A stretch of 64,000 nucleotides of DNA from Flavihumibacter stibioxidans (GCF_014332695.1 NZ_MBUA01000023.1:372001-436000), one strand, 5' to 3'. Numbered from the stretch's first letter, positions 1-8,911 are shown. The notes: a model not told the origin generated them from the sequence alone. Made by a program: numbers and translations.

Positions 1-791
1 ATAATGGCCTGGGCCATTTCTTCTCCCGTGCGCGAAGGGCCGGAGATATGGTTGGCATCATTGCTGGTGGAACCCGCGGCCAGGTAAACCAATCCCGCAG
101 TGCCTGCCGGACCTGGCCCGTCAACCTGCAGTTTTGCCAATACCATCGATGCAGCAGCTTCACCCAGGTTGATGCCTTTCCTGTTCAGGTCAAATGGCCT
201 GCATGGTTCATCACTAAGCGCCTGGAAAGACCTGAACCCGGCTATGATGAAGGGTGAAATACAGTCGGCACCCGTTACCACCGCCTGGTCGTACAGGCCA
301 CTATCCATCAGTCTTTTTGCTACCAGTAATGCCGTCATACCAGAAATACAGGCATTTGATACCACAATCGGTTCGGCATGATATCCGAAGTGACGGCCGA
401 CCTTTGAGGCCGATGCCGACAGTGAACTGACAGCCTCCGGATCCGTTGTTGACGGCTCCAGCAAACCGATATTTCCCTTGGTGGATGCCACCAGCAATAG
501 CGTGCGCGGATCAGCCAGGTCAACCGGTGCCTGTTTGAGTACTTCGGTTAAGGATCCCAGTAAGAGCAGTTCAAATGGGGACCAGTCTCCGGGAAAGCGC
601 GTGTGCAGCTCTTTCCAGTCTTCAGCCGAAAACAGTGAAGCACAAACCCCCTGCCCATGGTATTCCTGGCGATGACTGAAACGGACGCCTGTTTCACCTA
701 ACAACATGGCATCCACATGGGCAGCCGTTCCGCTGGCCATGGGCGACAAAACATGATTGGCCACCACATAGGTCTTCTGCTCCGCCTTCAT
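1..791 (-). CDS. Beta-ketoacyl-ACP synthase, flexirubin/aryl-polyene type (C-terminus beyond window)
   Basis: This is the first 263 codons of a ketosynthase whose 3' end lies left of the window. The motif VVSNACIS places the nucleophile at Cys148, and the later CRPFDLNRKGINLGEAA stretch (about 197-213) is the usual ketosynthase 'RPFD..R.G...GE' signature. The His active-site residues would lie in the missing part. The start ATG at 791 shares its A with the TAA stop of the upstream thioesterase, so the two genes are translationally coupled. By family and context it should condense acyl chains on ACP during polyene extension, or act as a chain-length-factor-like partner of the ketosynthase at 3582-4823. 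Which of the two cannot be decided without the C-terminus. Confidence 0.88.
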   Translation of the reverse strand, partial: MKAEQKTYVVANHVLSPMASGTAAHVDAMLLGETGVRFSHRQEYHGQGVCASLFSAEDWKELHTRFPGDWSPFELLLLGSLTEVLKQAPVDLADPRTLLLVASTKGNIGLLEPSTTDPEAVSSLSASASKVGRHFGYHAEPIVVSNACISGMTALLVAKRLMDSGLYDQAVVTGADCISPFIIAGFRSFQALSDEPCRPFDLNRKGINLGEAAASMVLAKLQVDGPGPAGTAGLVYLAAGSTSNDANHISGPSRTGEEMAQAI

Positions 792-1219
792 TACCTTTTC
801 AAATATTTTTGCTTCCACTCTTCAAAGAAAGGCGGATTGGTTAACTGCAGTAAATTGTTTTCGCGATCCAGGAAAACCTGGACCGTACTTCCCTTTGCAA
901 CAATGTCCCTGGTTGCGGCATTGTACAGGGTATAATTGAATTCGAGCCTGGCCGCATCGCAGGCAGTGTACATGGTTTCAATGATCATCCGGTCGCCATA
1001 GCGGAGTGATTTCTTGTAATCACACTGGATCTTTACCACCGGAACGGTAAAACCCTGCTTATAAATATGCAGGTAGCTCAGGCCATACTCCTGGCCAAAA
1101 GCCTCGCGGCCATCTTCAAAATAACGAACATAATGCCCGTGCCAGACAATACCCAGCGGATCGGCTTCATTAAACCTGACCACCACCTCTGTTAAATGCG
1201 ATAATGAAACCTGCTTCAT
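791..1219 (-). CDS. Acyl-CoA/ACP thioesterase, YbgC/4HBT hotdog family
   Basis: A 142-residue single hotdog-fold thioesterase. The N-terminal stretch RFNEADPLGIVWHGHYVRYF (15-34) matches the YbgC/4-hydroxybenzoyl-CoA thioesterase signature 'D..GIV.H..Y..YFE', with Asp20 in the catalytic position. I chose the ATG at 1219, since the reading frame upstream of it has no thioesterase-like sequence. The gene sits 19 bp after a secreted-protein gene, and its stop overlaps the start of the next ketosynthase. Thioesterases of this type are a regular part of aryl-polyene clusters, where they probably release or edit acyl chains. The substrate is inferred from context only. Confidence 0.85.
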   Translation of the reverse strand: MKQVSLSHLTEVVVRFNEADPLGIVWHGHYVRYFEDGREAFGQEYGLSYLHIYKQGFTVPVVKIQCDYKKSLRYGDRMIIETMYTACDAARLEFNYTLYNAATRDIVAKGSTVQVFLDRENNLLQLTNPPFFEEWKQKYLKR

Positions 1220-1238
1220 CAGTTTATTTAAGGTTCTC

Positions 1239-1880
1239 TCAGGAGCCGAACTTCGAACGCCAGCCCTTGAGCTTATTTTTCTTAATGGTTTGCATAGCCT
1301 TATAGATAGTGCTTGCATAATAATTACGGAATCCAAATCCGCCGGCTTTTTCAACCATCCTCTCGGTATACAGTACTTTTTTGGAAGCCAGGTCGATAAA
1401 TGTAATGTACATCGCAGCAGATTCACCCGATTTATTCAGGGCTTCCATGATCACCACCAAACCAACACCGGTTTTATCCTTCAGCTCATAGCCGTTCACT
1501 ATGCCCTGGATATCGGATTCCTTCAGCCTGCTTTCATCGGCTGTGTTGGTGGAACTGATCTTGTTTTCATCAATCTTGTTATTGACAGCCTGTGTAACTG
1601 TGATGTCACTGCTGATATTGGACCGCTCCAGGTATTTCTGCCAATTGAATTTATCCGATTCGTTAACCACTACCTGGTTGATGCCCTGGAAATGACGGTT
1701 CTTTATATCATAGGCTGTTGCGGAAAAATCATTGATGACCCTGGCTTCCGAAAAATCAACACCCAGGTAAACCATCGGTACACTTGAGTTCAGGATATCA
1801 GCGGCTTTCTGTGCACTGACAATGATTACTGAGGACAACAGTAAAACAGAGAGGACAATTTGTTTGGTTAGTTGTTTCAT
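1239..1880 (-). CDS. Secreted protein of unknown function inside the flexirubin operon
   Basis: A 213-residue protein with a clear signal peptide (about residues 1-24, hydrophobic LSVLLLSSVIIVSAQ), so it is exported to the periplasm or outer membrane. The mature part begins with a VPMVYLGVDFSEARVI segment and has no catalytic motif I recognise. I preferred the ATG at 1880 over a TTG two codons earlier. It lies between the dehydratase and thioesterase genes on the same strand with short gaps, so it is probably co-transcribed with pigment biosynthesis. A role in handling the finished pigment outside the cytoplasm is possible, in the way other aryl-polyene clusters carry LolA-like or lipoprotein genes, but the sequence does not look like LolA. 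Confidence 0.7.
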   Translation of the reverse strand: MKQLTKQIVLSVLLLSSVIIVSAQKAADILNSSVPMVYLGVDFSEARVINDFSATAYDIKNRHFQGINQVVVNESDKFNWQKYLERSNISSDITVTQAVNNKIDENKISSTNTADESRLKESDIQGIVNGYELKDKTGVGLVVIMEALNKSGESAAMYITFIDLASKKVLYTERMVEKAGGFGFRNYYASTIYKAMQTIKKNKLKGWRSKFGS

Positions 1881-1919
1881 GGTCAAAAGTTTAATTGGTA
1901 TAAAAGGAACAGTTAATTG

Positions 1920-2363
1920 TTATGCATCGGGGCGGCCTGTCGGCGGCTGAAGGAAAATTTTCATTTCGCAACTGGCCATCAGTTTGTCACCACTAAACAC
2001 TTTGCCTTCCACAATTGAAACATTGAATACCGAATTCACCAGCCTGGTTTCCGTTTGCAGCAGGTCACCTGCGGCGGGCAGGTCTGCAATCACCAGGTTT
2101 TTGATCGCCCCGATGAAACCAACCAGCACGGGGCCGTTTTCCTTCAGTGCTTTATATCCGGATCCCGCGGCAGCCGTCTGTGCAATATTTTCCACCATCG
2201 CGGAAGACCCCAGGCGGCCATTTTCCAGGAAGAGATTATCCTGCCTAACGGTGAAGGCCGTCCGGGTAAGGTTTTCATCACATTGAATCAGTTCGTCGAT
2301 CATTACAAACGGCGGACGCTGCGGGATGACGCTGGTTATATTTTCTTTATTCAGTAAACTCAT
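1920..2363 (-). CDS. FabZ/ApeP-like hotdog dehydratase lacking the usual catalytic His
   Basis: A 147-residue hotdog protein of the 3-hydroxyacyl-ACP dehydratase type. The opening IPQRPPFVMIDEL (13-25) and the helix SAMVENIAQTAAA (54-66, Glu58 in the catalytic acid position) align with FabZ. However, the segment that in FabZ reads GHFPG and carries the active-site histidine reads LENGRLG here, so no His is present. Its start overlaps the acyltransferase stop by 4 bp (ATGA). Aryl-polyene clusters are known to use paired dehydratases (ApeI/ApeP) in which the subunits differ. This one may be the non-catalytic or half-site partner, with the other subunit outside the window. Confidence 0.82.
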   Translation of the reverse strand: MSLLNKENITSVIPQRPPFVMIDELIQCDENLTRTAFTVRQDNLFLENGRLGSSAMVENIAQTAAAGSGYKALKENGPVLVGFIGAIKNLVIADLPAAGDLLQTETRLVNSVFNVSIVEGKVFSGDKLMASCEMKIFLQPPTGRPDA

Positions 2364-3241
2364 TGCTTCCAGAAATCATAATAATTGAACCACTGCACAG
2401 GATATTGGTGAATTCGTTTTTCCGTTTCGGCTACAAAATCAGCCAGGGCCCTTTCCTGTCTTTCCTTCCTGGCTCCCTGGTTATACAGTACCGGCTCACT
2501 GGCATACAGGTGGTAATGCACAGTTGATTCCTTGAACGCGTAGACATAGGATACGGGTACATTTAGTGCCGATGCCAGCAGGAAAGGCCCCGCGGGAAAC
2601 CTGGCAGCGGAGCCAAGCAGTGTTGCCGACAGCGTTTTATTGCCTTCCAGGAAACGGTCGGCATGCATACAAACCAGTTCATTTTTTTCCAGGGCCTCAT
2701 TGATGGCGTAAATATGGGATAGATCTTCCCTGATGAGGATCAGCTTCATATTGCGGCCACCGGTTACCTGTTCAAGATAAGCTTTTATCTGCTCATGTTC
2801 GCCGTCGTACATGACCACATTGATGGTTGTCTCCAGGCGTTTGAGCAGGTGTCCGGCTATTTCCCAGTTACCGATATGAGCGCTCAACAACATGCCTCCC
2901 CGCCCTTCAGCTACCATCTGCCTCAGGTAATGTTCTCCCTCAAAATCATAGGTGAAGGGAACTCGCAAACCCGCCATCACAGCTACTTTGTCAATGAGCG
3001 TCTGGCCAAATTCATAATAATTGCGATAGATCTTTCGGAAGGCTTTCCACTTTGGATACCCCAGCCGCCTATGGAAATAATCGTACAGCGAACTGTTGGA
3101 CTCCATGGAAAAGAGGAAGTAGTATCCGGCCACTACCCTCAGCAGCGCATAAGCCGGCTTCAGTCCAAACATTTTCAAAATACCGACAAATATCCGGTAG
3201 CCCAGCGGGGTCGCTTTGGACCTGCCCTCCCAGGAAGCCAT
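2360..3241 (-). CDS. LpxL/HtrB-family lipid acyltransferase of the flexirubin cluster
   Basis: A 293-residue membrane-associated acyltransferase. The motif LLSAHIGNWEIAG contains His122-x4-Glu127, the catalytic pair of the LpxL/HtrB lysophospholipid acyltransferase group, and the N-terminal region (residues 20-46) is hydrophobic enough to anchor it. It starts on a TAATG overlap with the ACP gene stop and its own stop overlaps the dehydratase start, so it is locked into the operon. In flexirubin and aryl-polyene clusters such enzymes are thought to transfer the polyene acyl group from ACP to a lipid or alcohol acceptor. In flexirubins the acceptor would be a dialkylresorcinol, whose biosynthesis genes are not in this window. 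Confidence 0.85.
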   Translation of the reverse strand: MASWEGRSKATPLGYRIFVGILKMFGLKPAYALLRVVAGYYFLFSMESNSSLYDYFHRRLGYPKWKAFRKIYRNYYEFGQTLIDKVAVMAGLRVPFTYDFEGEHYLRQMVAEGRGGMLLSAHIGNWEIAGHLLKRLETTINVVMYDGEHEQIKAYLEQVTGGRNMKLILIREDLSHIYAINEALEKNELVCMHADRFLEGNKTLSATLLGSAARFPAGPFLLASALNVPVSYVYAFKESTVHYHLYASEPVLYNQGARKERQERALADFVAETEKRIHQYPVQWFNYYDFWKQ

Positions 3242-3498
3242 TATGCCAGGGCTTTTGTGTTCATGCGGTTGGCTACATAATCATAAAAATCCTGCAGGGT
3301 CTCGATACCGGAGAAATCTTCGGGCTTTACCTTAAAGCCGAAATGATGCTCCAACACCACCACCATATCAATATAGTCCAGGCTGTCGAGTTCCAGCGCC
3401 TCTTTGAGATTGGCTTCCGGAGTGATCTGGTCAGCATCCACTTCAAATTCATCTACCAGCAGGGTATTGATCTTCTCGATAAGTTGAACATTTGTCAT
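3241..3498 (-). CDS. Acyl carrier protein of the polyene pathway
   Basis: An 85-residue acyl carrier protein. Ser39 in LELDSLDYIDMVVVLE is the expected 4'-phosphopantetheine attachment site, followed by the acidic helix II typical of ACPs. It would be activated by the AcpS encoded at the head of the same operon and would hold the coumaroyl starter and the growing polyene. It is placed directly after the ketosynthase with an 83-bp gap and shares a TAATG junction with the acyltransferase. Other aryl-polyene clusters usually have two ACPs. Only this one is visible here. Confidence 0.93.
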   Translation of the reverse strand: MTNVQLIEKINTLLVDEFEVDADQITPEANLKEALELDSLDYIDMVVVLEHHFGFKVKPEDFSGIETLQDFYDYVANRMNTKALA

Positions 3499-3581
3499 AG
3501 CGGCGAATTTAGGATAGTTCAGGTTTAGTGTATATTATTTTAGGTGGAAACGGCATTTTTCAGGGTGAATGGGCGATACTG

Positions 3582-4823
3582 TCAATGAGTGACCGGGGCA
3601 ATATACTTCTTCACGATCAGCGATGAATTCGTTCCGCCGAACCCGAATGAGTTCGACAGGAAACAATCAAACTCCTTTTCAATCGTCTTTGTCACCAGGT
3701 TGATCCGGGCCGAATCCTCATCGGGTTCCTCGAAATTGATATTGGGTGCAATGAAACCGTTCTGCATCATGATCATACTGTACACGATCTCGCTGGCTCC
3801 CGCCATCCAGCACTCATGGCCGGTCATGGATTTGGTGGAGCTGACATAAGGATAGCTGTCACCGAATACTTCGTGGATGGCCCTGGCCTCACTGCTGTCT
3901 CCCGCAGGGGTTGATGTGGCATGCGCGTTGATATAAAAAATATCCGAAGGCTGCAGGCCCGCGTCTTTTAAGGCCATATTCAATGCCCGCACCGGACCGT
4001 CAACTGTTGGGTTGGAAATATGTCCGCCGTTGGACGATACGCCATAACCGACGACTTCGCCCAGGATGGTAGCTCCCCGTGCCAGCGCCGATTCCAGGCT
4101 TTCCAGGATCACGGTGGCCGCACCGCCACTTGGGATCAGGCCGTCGCGATTCTTGTCGAATGGCCTGGAGGCTTTGGTGGGATCAGATTCCCTGATGGAA
4201 AAAGCAGAAAGGGCATCAAAACTGCCCATGGAATAGATGTTCAGTTCCTGTGCACCCCCACAGATAACCGCTTCCTGCATGCCCGATTTAATGAAATGAT
4301 AACCGAGGCCGATGGCGTGACTACCGCTGGCACAAGCCGCACTGATGGTAAAATTCACTCCCCTGAGCCGGAATATGGTGGCCAGGTTCATGGTCACGGT
4401 GGAATTCATGACCTGGAATACGGAACCGGATCCTACCAGGGTGGTATCTTTTTTCTCGCGAATGAGGTCTGTTCCGGTTACGACCGGCTCTGCTGAACTG
4501 TCATTGCCATACAATACGCCGATCTCCATCTTGTCGAGCATCTCTTCAGTGATGCCCGCCTGCTCCAGCGCCTGCTTGGTTGCCATGAAAGCATACTCCC
4601 CCTGCTCCGGCAGCATGATACGCGCCCGCCTGTCCAGCACCCCTTTCAGGTTGGGCCGGTCCACATAACCCGTAAGCCCCGACCGGTAACCAAATTCCTT
4701 GCGCGCCTGGTCCAGCACGATACCGGACTTCCCCTCAAAAAGTGACTGCTTCACTTCTTCCAGGTTCTTCCCGATACAGGAATAAATCCCCATGCCTGTT
4801 ATCACAACTCTGTTCATACCCAT
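3582..4823 (-). CDS. 3-oxoacyl-ACP synthase II (FabF type) for polyene extension
   Basis: A full-length, 413-residue condensing enzyme. The catalytic triad is visible: Cys164 in SAACASGSHAIG, His301 in NAHATSTPAGD, and His336 in SMTGHECWMAGASE. It would carry out decarboxylative condensation of malonyl-ACP with the aryl acyl-ACP. The start ATG at 4823 shares its A with the TAA of the ketoreductase gene, so I prefer it over the ATG two codons downstream. Pairing with the second ketosynthase at the left edge, the ketoreductase and the dehydratase gives a complete iterative type II polyene-forming set. Confidence 0.92.
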   Translation of the reverse strand: MGMNRVVITGMGIYSCIGKNLEEVKQSLFEGKSGIVLDQARKEFGYRSGLTGYVDRPNLKGVLDRRARIMLPEQGEYAFMATKQALEQAGITEEMLDKMEIGVLYGNDSSAEPVVTGTDLIREKKDTTLVGSGSVFQVMNSTVTMNLATIFRLRGVNFTISAACASGSHAIGLGYHFIKSGMQEAVICGGAQELNIYSMGSFDALSAFSIRESDPTKASRPFDKNRDGLIPSGGAATVILESLESALARGATILGEVVGYGVSSNGGHISNPTVDGPVRALNMALKDAGLQPSDIFYINAHATSTPAGDSSEARAIHEVFGDSYPYVSSTKSMTGHECWMAGASEIVYSMIMMQNGFIAPNINFEEPDEDSARINLVTKTIEKEFDCFLSNSFGFGGTNSSLIVKKYIAPVTH

Positions 4824-5551
4824 TACGTATATAGTCCTCCGTTTACCGATAATACAACACCTGTAATATAACCAGAATCCGGAGAAGCCAAAAATGCAAC
4901 CGCATGCGCTACTTCATCAGGCCGGCCAAATCGCTGTACCGGGATCATGGCCTTTAATTCCTTTTCATTCAACCCTTCCGTCATGTCTGTATGAATGAAT
5001 CCCGGCGCCACGGCATTCACCGTGATGCCCCTCTTTCCAATTTCCTGTGCCAGGGCCTTGGTGGCGCCGATCACGCCCGCCTTGGCAGCGGAATAGTTGA
5101 CCTGCCCCGCCATACCCTTGAGTCCCGACAGGGATACGATGTTCACGATGCGGCCACTCTTGCGGATCAGCATGGCGCTGAGTACTTCGCGGGTTACATA
5201 AAAAAAGCCGTCCAGGCTGGTTGACCGCACGTTTTCCCACTGCTCATCCTTCATCCACATCATCAGGGTATCGTCCTTGATGCCGGCATTGTTCACCAGC
5301 ACCTCAATATATTTTTCCTTGTTGGCTTCGATCCATCCGCCCAGCACGGCTTTCACCTGTTCCTTATCCTGCACATCAAAAGGCATCGGCTCACCATCTC
5401 CCCCGGCTTCGCGGATCATGGCCAGTGTTTCCTCCGCCGCCTGGCGGTTGCCCTTGTAGTTCACCAGTACAAAATATCCGAGGGACGCCATTTTCAGGCA
5501 AACCGCCCTCCCGATTCCACGGGAACCGCCTGTTACCAGAACACATTTCAT
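4823..5551 (-). CDS. fabG: 3-oxoacyl-ACP reductase (FabG-like SDR)
   Basis: A 242-residue short-chain dehydrogenase with the complete signature: TGGSRGIG (7-14) for NADPH binding, NNAG (87-90), and the Ser140-Tyr153-Lys157 catalytic set (VSLSG and YSAAK). The C-terminus GYITGVVLSVNGGLYT is typical of FabG. It should reduce the beta-keto group after each condensation. It begins one base after the TAL stop and its stop overlaps the ketosynthase start. The gene symbol describes the family; the cell probably has another fabG for ordinary fatty-acid synthesis elsewhere. Confidence 0.92.
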   Translation of the reverse strand: MKCVLVTGGSRGIGRAVCLKMASLGYFVLVNYKGNRQAAEETLAMIREAGGDGEPMPFDVQDKEQVKAVLGGWIEANKEKYIEVLVNNAGIKDDTLMMWMKDEQWENVRSTSLDGFFYVTREVLSAMLIRKSGRIVNIVSLSGLKGMAGQVNYSAAKAGVIGATKALAQEIGKRGITVNAVAPGFIHTDMTEGLNEKELKAMIPVQRFGRPDEVAHAVAFLASPDSGYITGVVLSVNGGLYT

Positions 5552-5552
5552 A

Positions 5553-7124
5553 CTATAATTTTTTACTGGTTATCTGCGCCGCATGGCTTACCACCGGGTC
5601 GGCGTTTTCAAAATAAGATTTGACCTTTTCTATGTCCCTGTACCTGGGCTGGTCTTCCACAAAGACCGGGAAGATATTCCGCACCTGCCGGTAGTTTTCC
5701 AGGGTGGCGGAAGCCATTCGGTCCTGGCATGCCAGGTAATCCACTGCCTGCGCTACCGCCATGGTCTGGATGGCCAGTACCTCAAAAGAGTTGTTGATCA
5801 CCCGACGGGTTAGCAGGGCCGCATTGCTTCCCATGCTCACAATATCCTGGTTATCGTTGTTGTTCGGAATGCTGTGGATATACATCGGGGCACTGAAGGT
5901 CTGGTTCTCGGCAACGGTGGAAGTGGCCGTGAACTGCATGCCCTGGATGCCGAAATTCAATCCCAGCGTACCCATGTTCAGGAAGGGCGGAAACTTCTCA
6001 TTCAGCTTGGAGTTCAACAGGTAGTTCAACTGGCGCTCGGCGAGCATCGACAACTTGGTGATGGCGATCTTCAGCTTGTCCATCTCCAGCGACACATAAT
6101 CGCCATGGAAATTACCGCCATGGAATATATTGGCGTTCTCATGGTCAATGATGGGGTTATCGTTCACCGAGTTGAATTCTGCTACCAGCACTTTCTCCGC
6201 CTGTTCAATGGTATCGTGGATGGGGCCCAGCACCTGCGTTACGCAGCGGAGCGAATAGTATTCCTGCACTTTGTCTTCAAACACATCCTGATCCATTTTA
6301 TCCCCTTCATAGAGGTGCTTCTTACGGCTGCGGATCATCTTGCTGTCTCCCAGCAGGGAACGCATCATGGCCGCCACGGCCTGCTGGCCGGGATGGTGTT
6401 TTACATGATTGAGCTCATGCGAGAAATGGTCATCATAGGCTTCCACCACCTCATTGGTCATGGCGGAAAGCAGCACCGACCATTCCAGCAGCTTTTTCGC
6501 CTGCAGCAGGTTCATCAGTCCGACGCCGGTCATGCAGGAGGTTCCGTTGATCAGGGCCAGTCCTTCCCTCACATGTATTTTCAGCGGCCTGATCCCCAGC
6601 TCGGCAAACACTTCCGCTGTCGGGCGCATTTCATTTTTATACCAGACATCCCCTTCGCCGATCAGGGTCAGGGCCTGGTGGGCCAGTTGCACGAGGTCGC
6701 CGCTGGCACCCACTCCGCCATGTTCATAAATGACAGGATACACTTTTTTATTCAGTAATTCCACCAGCAATTCCACCAGTTCGGGGTGAACACCGGAATA
6801 GCCCTGCAGAAAATTATTGAGTCGCGCCAGCAACAAGCCGCGAACCAGGATGGGATCAATAGGTTTGCCGCTGCCGGAACTGTGGCTGCGGATCAGGTTG
6901 TACTGAAGGGCGATCAGGTTCTCCTCGCTGACCCGGTACTGGGCCATGGGACCGAAACCGGTGTTGATGCCGTAAATGATCTTGTTGGAGGCAAAGCCTT
7001 TCAGGAATTCGTGGTTTTTGGCAACTTTTTCCAGGATGGTTTGATCTATGGTGACCGCCTTCTCGTTACAAACGATGTCGCGGAAATCCGATAGGGTTAA
7101 ATGTTTCTCGGTAATCAATTTCAA
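5553..7124 (-). CDS. Tyrosine ammonia-lyase (MIO enzyme) making the 4-coumarate starter
   Basis: A 523-residue histidine/aromatic ammonia-lyase family protein. Ala140-Ser141-Gly142 in GGVGASGDLVQLAH would cyclise to the MIO electrophile, and Tyr51 in YGINTGFG is the conserved catalytic tyrosine. The substrate-selecting pair is Ser80-His81 in NLIRSHSSG. The whole sequence strongly resembles the Flavobacterium johnsoniae tyrosine ammonia-lyase as I remember it, for example QYNLIRSHSSG, the MIO segment, NFHGDYVSLEMDKLKI and HSIPNNNDNQDIVSMG. Tyrosine deamination is therefore more likely than histidine deamination despite the family name. The product, 4-coumarate, would be activated by the adjacent ligase. 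Confidence 0.93.
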   Translation of the reverse strand: MKLITEKHLTLSDFRDIVCNEKAVTIDQTILEKVAKNHEFLKGFASNKIIYGINTGFGPMAQYRVSEENLIALQYNLIRSHSSGSGKPIDPILVRGLLLARLNNFLQGYSGVHPELVELLVELLNKKVYPVIYEHGGVGASGDLVQLAHQALTLIGEGDVWYKNEMRPTAEVFAELGIRPLKIHVREGLALINGTSCMTGVGLMNLLQAKKLLEWSVLLSAMTNEVVEAYDDHFSHELNHVKHHPGQQAVAAMMRSLLGDSKMIRSRKKHLYEGDKMDQDVFEDKVQEYYSLRCVTQVLGPIHDTIEQAEKVLVAEFNSVNDNPIIDHENANIFHGGNFHGDYVSLEMDKLKIAITKLSMLAERQLNYLLNSKLNEKFPPFLNMGTLGLNFGIQGMQFTATSTVAENQTFSAPMYIHSIPNNNDNQDIVSMGSNAALLTRRVINNSFEVLAIQTMAVAQAVDYLACQDRMASATLENYRQVRNIFPVFVEDQPRYRDIEKVKSYFENADPVVSHAAQITSKKL

Positions 7125-7187
7125 CAGGTATTGAGCAGTTATTTAAAAGGTTTCAAATTTACGGCAAAACCGCAAAAAATCAGCGTT

Positions 7188-8477
7188 TTAGCGGTTATCA
7201 ATGAGTTTCTGCGCTTTCCTGCCGCCTTCAGGGAACTGGATCCGGTGCAGCTCGGGCGCCGATACGAAAACGATTTCAGGGATCACCCGCAGCCTTGAAC
7301 GAAGTTGTTCTTTTATCTTATTCGCAGTTGATTCAGCGGGATTGTGTACGTGCAGGTGCAACAGCACTTCATCCGTGCCCCATTCATTGGATTGCAATTC
7401 TACCACATAATCCGCCACTTCCTCCATTTCGTTCAGCAGGTCATAGATAGCAGGCGGATACAGGGTGGTGCCCTTCAGCTTGATCATCTGTTTTTTACGG
7501 CCGATGACGGCAGACAGTCGCGGTGTGTTCCTGCCACAGGCGCAGGTTTCATCATACCGCCTGCAGATGTCGCCCGTTTTGTAGCGCAGCAGCGGCATGC
7601 CTTCCACGCCAAGGGTGGTTACGGTTACTTCGCCTTCCTCACCAGGCGCCACCGGCTGGTTGTGTTCATCCAGCAACTCCAGGATCATCAACCCGGGGTT
7701 CAGGTGGCCGCCCTTCCCTTCTGTACATTCGGTAAAAGCTGTTTGCATTTCCGTGGAGGCATAGGTTCCAAACAGTTTGATGTTCCAGTTTTCAGTGATT
7801 TTTTGCGCCAGTTTATTGGGACTGTTATCGGCATGGCGGATGCTTTCGCCAATGCAGATGGCCGTTTTCACGCCGGATTCGTTCAGGTTGATATGGTGCG
7901 CTTCCGCATACTCGATTAGTTTCACCAGGAAGGAAGGTACCGCCACGATGACGGTCGGCTTCACCCTTTTGATGGTTTCCCAATGCAGGAAGGGGGCACC
8001 CGGACCAACACGCACGAGCCCAGCCCCGAGTTGCCTGATGCCCAGATAATAGGCTATACCCGCCATGAACTGCCGGTCCAGCGTCAACATCAACTGGTAA
8101 GTGTCCTCCTTTGTACCACCGGCGCTGACAAAAGAACAGTATTCATTGAAAGCCAGCCGCTGCAGGTCATTTTCCGTCAGCGCAACCGTTACGGGTGAGC
8201 CCAGGGTTCCCGAACTGGCCATATATTCTGCGATGCGATGGCGCGGTACGCAGAGGAAGTCCCAGTTGCGCAACTGCAGGTCCTCTTTATTGGTGACAGG
8301 CAGGAGTTGCAGGTCTTCCAGCGTTTTGACGCTGTCGGGATGTATGCCATTGGTGCTGAACATTTCCCGGTAAAAAGGAGAATGCGCCGCGAGATACGCG
8401 ATGGTTTCCTGCAGTTTTTGCTCCTGCTTTGAACGGATACTGGCTGTTGATTCAAATGAAATATCGGGAGAATACAT
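7188..8477 (-). CDS. AMP-forming aryl-CoA/ACP ligase (phenylacetate-CoA ligase-like)
   Basis: A 429-residue ANL-superfamily enzyme of the PaaK branch. The phosphate loop SSGTLGSP lies at 88-95. Further on, an ASTEMQTAFTEC stretch corresponds to the adenine-binding motif, DICRRYD supplies the ribose-binding Asp, and a CACGRNTPRLSAVIGRKKQMIKLKG segment marks the hinge and C-terminal domain. It should adenylate 4-coumarate (or a related aryl acid) and load it on CoA or ACP as the starter unit. It lies between acpS (13 bp away) and the TAL gene (63 bp away) on the same strand, the expected neighbourhood for that job. Confidence 0.88.
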   Translation of the reverse strand: MYSPDISFESTASIRSKQEQKLQETIAYLAAHSPFYREMFSTNGIHPDSVKTLEDLQLLPVTNKEDLQLRNWDFLCVPRHRIAEYMASSGTLGSPVTVALTENDLQRLAFNEYCSFVSAGGTKEDTYQLMLTLDRQFMAGIAYYLGIRQLGAGLVRVGPGAPFLHWETIKRVKPTVIVAVPSFLVKLIEYAEAHHINLNESGVKTAICIGESIRHADNSPNKLAQKITENWNIKLFGTYASTEMQTAFTECTEGKGGHLNPGLMILELLDEHNQPVAPGEEGEVTVTTLGVEGMPLLRYKTGDICRRYDETCACGRNTPRLSAVIGRKKQMIKLKGTTLYPPAIYDLLNEMEEVADYVVELQSNEWGTDEVLLHLHVHNPAESTANKIKEQLRSRLRVIPEIVFVSAPELHRIQFPEGGRKAQKLIDNR

Positions 8478-8490
8478 AGTCTTTTGGTTC

Positions 8491-8865
8491 TTAATCTTCC
8501 AGGATTACAATTGCCGTGGCCATGGTCTTTTGATGGGATAAAGATACATGGATGCGGCGGATCTTACGACTGGCAAGCGTTTCAGCGGTACCGCCCTTTA
8601 GTTCGAGCTGCGGCTGTCCATTGCTGTCGTGGGTCACTTCAATTTCATTGAAAGCGGTACCGTTCAGCCAGCCGGTACCCAATGCTTTCAGAAATGCCTC
8701 CTTGGCAGCAAAGCGGCCGGCATAATGCTGGTGGCTGTGGACCTGCTTTTCACAGTAAGCAATTTCCTTTGGTGAGAATACCAGTTCGCGGAAGCCCTGG
8801 TTCTTACCGATCTTTTCGGCAATACGATCCACTTCAATAATATCAATTCCGGTTCCGAGAATCAT
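8491..8865 (-). CDS. acpS: Holo-[acyl-carrier-protein] synthase
   Basis: A 124-residue AcpS-type phosphopantetheinyl transferase. The metal-binding motifs are clear: GIDIIEVDRI (Asp8) and RFAAKEAFLKALGTG (Glu56). It transfers 4'-phosphopantetheine from CoA to a serine of ACP. It is the first gene of the pigment operon and has a perfect TAnnTTTG -7 element about 40 bp upstream of its start. It could be a dedicated activator of the cluster ACP, or the cell's only acpS located at the head of this operon. The window cannot tell which. Confidence 0.93.
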   Translation of the reverse strand: MILGTGIDIIEVDRIAEKIGKNQGFRELVFSPKEIAYCEKQVHSHQHYAGRFAAKEAFLKALGTGWLNGTAFNEIEVTHDSNGQPQLELKGGTAETLASRKIRRIHVSLSHQKTMATAIVILED

Positions 8866-8903
8866 GGTGCAAGAATAAGGGGTTCGGAGGATGAATTTTT
8901 CCG

Positions 8904-8911
8904 CAAAACTA
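8904..8911 (-). promoter_or_regulatory. Predicted -7 element driving the flexirubin operon
   Basis: On the minus strand the bases read TAGTTTTG, a full match to the Bacteroidota -7 consensus TAnnTTTG. It lies about 40 bp upstream of the acpS start. I see no good TTTG at the expected -33 spacing, so the call rests on the -7 element and position alone. Confidence 0.4.

Noticed and set aside
5874-6758. Long plus-strand reading frame opposite the tyrosine ammonia-lyase gene
   Set aside because: It is antisense to a strongly conserved enzyme and has no family motif. It is His- and Gln-rich, as expected of a shadow frame.
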